Source of the DNA: Acetobacteraceae bacterium
GTDB taxonomy: Bacteria > Pseudomonadota > Alphaproteobacteria > Acetobacterales > Acetobacteraceae
Assembly (NCBI GenBank): GCA_947476855.1
Contig: CANJSR010000290.1
Location: forward strand, 1-6,526
DNA: 6,526 nt
Reading direction: 5' to 3'
A program made the translations under genes and the position numbers. The notes beneath the pieces were generated by a model. The model was not told where the DNA came from and ran no database searches. It saw only the letters and a program-made list of their open reading frames with translations. Of the stretch, positions 5,772 to 6,526 are shown piece by piece; position 1 is the first letter of the stretch; every line of letters starts with the position of its first letter.

Positions 5772-5787
5772 TGCGAACAGGCCCTAG
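5772..5787 (-). repeat. Right terminal inverted repeat of the IS5-type element
   Basis: TGCGAACAGGCCCTAG is the perfect reverse complement of 5132-5147. Its last three bases (TAG, 5785-5787) are also the first bases of the 123-bp repeat copy B. Confidence 0.85.
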
Positions 5788-5907
5788 GCAGGTTGGTATA
5801 AGAGCCATATATTTTACGACCCTGAGCGGGTTATTGTGCGAATTCTGAATTTTCGTTACCGTCTCAAATAATTGGCAAACCGGCGGCCGCCCTCGTGCCG
5901 ATACCGT
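5785..5907 (+). repeat. 123-bp direct repeat, copy B (RTX leader region)
   Basis: This segment is 91% identical and gap-free to 1041-1163. It ends 24 bp before the RTX start codon, so it contains most of that gene's upstream region, including the AT-rich blocks CCATATATTTTAC and CAAATAATTGG. A promoter probably lies inside, but I could not place sigma-70 -35/-10 hexamers with confidence. Its left edge coincides with the CTAG at the end of the IS5-type element. Confidence 0.85.
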
Positions 5908-5930
5908 CCAAAACAGGAGAATTCAGGCTC

Positions 5931-6526
5931 ATGGCGCTCTACACCGTCTTCAACGCCAGCCCGCCCAGCACCGGCGCCACCGAGATGTTCCAGACCGGCG
6001 CCACGATCACGGCGCGGTCGCCCACGAGCACGACCTATACCAACCCGAACGGCACCAAGGTCGTCATCAACGGCGCCGGGTTCACCTATGACGTGGCTGG
6101 TGTACCCACCGGCGGCGTGATCGGATCAATCACCCTGTTCGACGCGACCCAGACGACGCAGTGGATCGCCATCTCCGGCCTGGCCGTGAACCTGACCGGT
6201 TTTCATGCATCCTGGCTGGGCGTGGGCCAGGACGGCTTCGACGCGCTGGCGCTGGTGATGGCCGGCGCGGACACGATGACCGGCAGCAAGAACGCCGACA
6301 CACTGCAGGGGGTGGCCGGCGACGACCTGATCAATGGCGGCGACGGCGATGACTACATGGATGGCTACAAGGGCGCCGACACGATCAACGGCGGCGCCGG
6401 CAACGATATGCTGTCCTATAGCTGGGGCCTGGCCGATCCCGCGATCACCAAGGGCATCACAGTCGATCTGAACGGCACCACCGTCGTCGATCCCTGGGGT
6501 TCGACCGACACATTCAGTGGGATCGA
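5931..6526 (+). CDS. RTX (hemolysin-type calcium-binding repeat) protein, 5' part, runs off window
   Basis: ATG 5931 follows AGGAGA (5915-5920) by 10 bases, and the frame stays open to the window end (198 codons seen). Residues 1-105 (MALYTVFNASPPSTGATEMF and onward) are rich in Thr, Gly and Val, look beta-stranded, and lack a signal peptide. From about 111 come glycine/aspartate nonapeptide repeats: ADTLQGVAGDDLINGGDGDD, YMDGYKGADTINGGAGNDML. These fold as calcium-binding parallel beta-rolls. Then ITVDLNGT and STDTFSGI give the usual spacer between repeat blocks. RTX proteins are normally exported by type I secretion through a C-terminal signal, here outside the window. Whether it is an enzyme, adhesin or S-layer-like protein cannot be decided from this part. 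Confidence 0.9.
   Translation, partial: MALYTVFNASPPSTGATEMFQTGATITARSPTSTTYTNPNGTKVVINGAGFTYDVAGVPTGGVIGSITLFDATQTTQWIAISGLAVNLTGFHASWLGVGQDGFDALALVMAGADTMTGSKNADTLQGVAGDDLINGGDGDDYMDGYKGADTINGGAGNDMLSYSWGLADPAITKGITVDLNGTTVVDPWGSTDTFSGI

Larger units (their letters stand above)
5132..5787 (-). mobile_element. Decayed IS5-family (IS427-like) element with intact ends
   Basis: The left end reads CTAGGGCCTGTTCGCA (5132-5147) and the right end its perfect reverse complement (5772-5787). This gives 16-bp ends that include CTAG on both sides. IS427-group elements insert at CTAG-like targets with short TA-type duplications, so the element proper is about 5133/5135 to 5784/5786, roughly 650 bp. Autonomous relatives are larger (about 800-900 bp). 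The shortfall is explained by internal deletions in the transposase gene. The preserved ends would allow movement in trans if a related transposase is active. The right end abuts repeat copy B exactly. Confidence 0.85.

Noticed and set aside
1..6526. CRISPR array, tRNA or rRNA genes
   Set aside because: No regularly spaced short repeats and no cloverleaf or rRNA-like segments were seen on either strand.

Overview
The window looks like a piece of an alphaproteobacterial accessory region. It is GC-rich (my impression is about 60% G+C). The small membrane proteins, the 300-residue membrane protein with a TGRLRTKWVG-type motif, a possible EcfG promoter and the types of insertion-sequence (IS) debris all fit rhizobia or Rhodospirillales relatives. 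The genus cannot be told from the sequence, and no RNA gene or CRISPR array was seen.

Layout from left to right. Positions 1-42 are the tail of a gene that starts outside the window. Positions 43-684 carry no recognisable gene, but hold a 160-bp foldback element (322-481) and a hairpin-bearing intergenic repeat (about 568-671). A graveyard of transposase fragments follows: an IS21-type IstA N-terminus (685-792, minus), an IS630-type C-terminus (921-1043, plus) and an IS256-type C-terminus with its presumed element end (1164-1550, minus). Between the last two lies a 123-bp sequence (copy A, 1041-1163) that recurs at 5785-5907 (copy B) directly upstream of an RTX gene.

The central block reads entirely on the plus strand. 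It has a 24-residue membrane microprotein (1658-1732), a 50-residue DUF883/ElaB-like tail-anchor protein (1864-2016), a 25-residue membrane microprotein (2056-2133) and a 300-residue protein with about four membrane segments (2152-3054). The last three are closely spaced and probably co-transcribed. After a gene-poor stretch (3055-3771) comes a complete AI-2E/PerM-family transporter (3772-4860). A GGAAC-N16-CGTT sequence at 1648-1672 matches the general-stress sigma factor EcfG consensus. The likely theme is envelope or stress physiology; that is inference.

The right side holds a decayed, internally deleted IS5-family (IS427-like) element with perfect 16-bp ends at CTAG (5132-5787). It abuts copy B and then a hemolysin-type calcium-binding (RTX) gene that starts at 5931 and runs off the window. 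The two 123-bp repeats bracket about 4.6 kb. This suggests that the membrane-protein block was inserted between duplicated RTX leader regions, or that it could be lost by recombination between them.
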